NCBI GenBank assembly: GCA_964343305.1
Contig: CAYFJO010000286.1
Location: 1 to 13,673 of the forward strand
Direction of reading: 5' to 3'
From: CAYFJO01 sp964343305
GTDB taxonomy: Bacteria > Planctomycetota > Planctomycetia > Pirellulales > Pirellulaceae
Length of the DNA stretch: 13,673 nucleotides
In this document: piece by piece, positions 13,009-13,673 of the stretch
Position numbering within the stretch: position 1 is the stretch's first letter
How the letters are laid out: the number at the start of each line of letters is the position of its first letter
Made by a program: the position numbers and the translations under genes
Notes under the pieces: generated by a model
Told to the model about the DNA's origin: nothing
Databases searched by the model: none
What the model saw: the letters and a program-made list of their open reading frames with translations, nothing else

Positions 13009-13673
13009 TTATCCGAACGGATCTGCAAAGGGATCGGCCACCGGCTTCTTCTCTTCGGCTGGAGCAGGCTTTGCTTCATCCTCCTTCTCATCATCGGCTG
13101 GGTCAGCGAAGGGATCAAAGGTCTCCTTCTTTTCCTTCGCAGCGTCGTCCGATGCCGGTGCGAAGGGATCGACGGCCGGCTTGTCGTCGGATTTCTCGTC
13201 CGACTTCTTATCGGCGGCTGGCGGATCCGCAGGGTCCGCAAACGGATCGTTTGTCGGCGTCACAGGCTTCCCCTTGTCCTCCTCGGTCGCAGCCTTTTTA
13301 TCTGTCGAATCAGCGGGCTTGTCTTCCGCGAACGGATCGACAGCAGGCTTGGCCGCCGGCTCAGCGAACGGATCCGCAGCAGGTTTGGCGGGCTCATCCG
13401 TTGGATCAGCAAACGGATCTGCGGCGGGCTTGGCCGGAGCAGGCTCTGCTGGATCAGCGGCTTTCGGTTCAGGATCGTCAGACGCGTCCACGGCAGGTTT
13501 CGCGGGCTCATCCGAAGGATCGGCAAATGGATCTGCCGCGGGCTTGGCTGGCTCGTCCGCGGGATCGGCAAACGGATCCGCGGCGGGCTTGGCCGGAGCA
13601 GGCTCTGGATCGTCGGACGGGTCCGCAGCAGGCTTGGCAGGCTCATCGGAAGGATCGGCGAACGGATCTGCCG
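13009..13673 (-). CDS. Acidic low-complexity protein with repeated DPFADP motifs (5' end outside window)
   Basis: The frame is open from the window edge to TAA at 13011-13009, giving about 220 residues of the C-terminal part. GTG at 13491 is internal and not the start. The sequence is almost only Ala, Pro, Asp, Glu, Lys and Phe, built from units such as ADPFADPxDEPAKPA. It contains 11 DPF tripeptides and ends ADPFADPFG. No hydrophobic helix or folded domain is visible here; it should be disordered. A signal peptide or globular domain could lie upstream. The function is unknown. Phe in a repeated Asp-Pro-Phe setting on an acidic chain suggests short linear binding motifs. The gene is closed by a strong terminator. 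Confidence 0.78.
   Translation of the reverse strand, partial: ADPFADPSDEPAKPAADPSDDPEPAPAKPAADPFADPADEPAKPAADPFADPSDEPAKPAVDASDDPEPKAADPAEPAPAKPAADPFADPTDEPAKPAADPFAEPAAKPAVDPFAEDKPADSTDKKAATEEDKGKPVTPTNDPFADPADPPAADKKSDEKSDDKPAVDPFAPASDDAAKEKKETFDPFADPADDEKEDEAKPAPAEEKKPVADPFADPFG
13364..13673 (-). repeat. Tandem imperfect coding repeats (DPFADP units)
   Basis: The DNA is built from degenerate units with GATCCGTTTGCCGATCC-like cores (on the minus strand), spaced about 45-100 bp apart and separated by GAGCC-GCCAAGCC spacers. Codon variation among units (for example GATCCG, GATCCA) suggests old duplications kept under protein-level selection. Such a stretch may also change length by slippage. 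Confidence 0.7.

Noticed and set aside
13030..13673. CRISPR array or satellite repeat
   Set aside because: The repeats are irregular, in frame, and encode DPFADP units; there are no constant repeats with unique spacers.

Overview
The window looks like chromosomal DNA of a planctomycete, most likely Pirellulales-like. This is inferred from the gene families, not from a marker gene. The families are tandem TMTC-type membrane proteins with C-terminal TPRs, an ExbB/MotA-type channel with an N-terminal zinc ribbon followed by two ExbD-like partners, a HisA-related TIM barrel of the kind seen beside C1-transfer genes, a planctomycete-style LRR protein, and long dispersed hairpins between genes. No rRNA, tRNA, CRISPR array or transposase gene was found.

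Layout. (1) 1-462, + strand: 3' end of an SGNH/GDSL-type hydrolase. (2) 485-3894, - strand: two paralogous TMTC-like proteins that overlap by one base (TGATG). (3) 3895-4151: divergent intergenic region holding a 90-bp MITE-like insertion (3984-4073) with GG-starting terminal inverted repeats and an 8-bp target duplication. (4) 4152-8264, + strand: a three-gene membrane-motor operon, made of a zinc-ribbon MotA/TolQ/ExbB channel (interrupted by a 100-N assembly gap) and two related single-pass ExbD-like coiled-coil subunits. (5) 8267-8358: a long hairpin filling the convergent gap. (6) 8361-13673, - strand, in order of transcription: a DPF-repeat acidic protein (5' end outside the window), a HisA-like protein, an OmpH/Skp-like periplasmic chaperone, a short LRR protein, a membrane-anchored M28 peptidase and a DHH/DHHA1 phosphoesterase. 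Two good intrinsic terminators (12945-12972 and 11248-11277) divide this run into separate transcription units.

Most unusual point. In the motor operon the two ExbD-like partners align without gaps across their membrane helix. One (7089-8264) has the Asp at the ExbD proton-site position (D18) and the other (6173-6985) has Ser there (S19). Known ExbB/ExbD, TolQ/TolR and MotA/MotB units have five channel subunits around two identical B subunits. This operon therefore suggests a heterodimeric B pair with a single protonatable carboxylate. That is an inference from sequence and needs comparison with homologues and structure prediction.

Limits: no database searches were run. Similarities are from recognised motifs. 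Start codons are uncertain for the LRR, DHH and upstream TMTC genes, and the C-terminal tail of the channel gene is interrupted by the gap.
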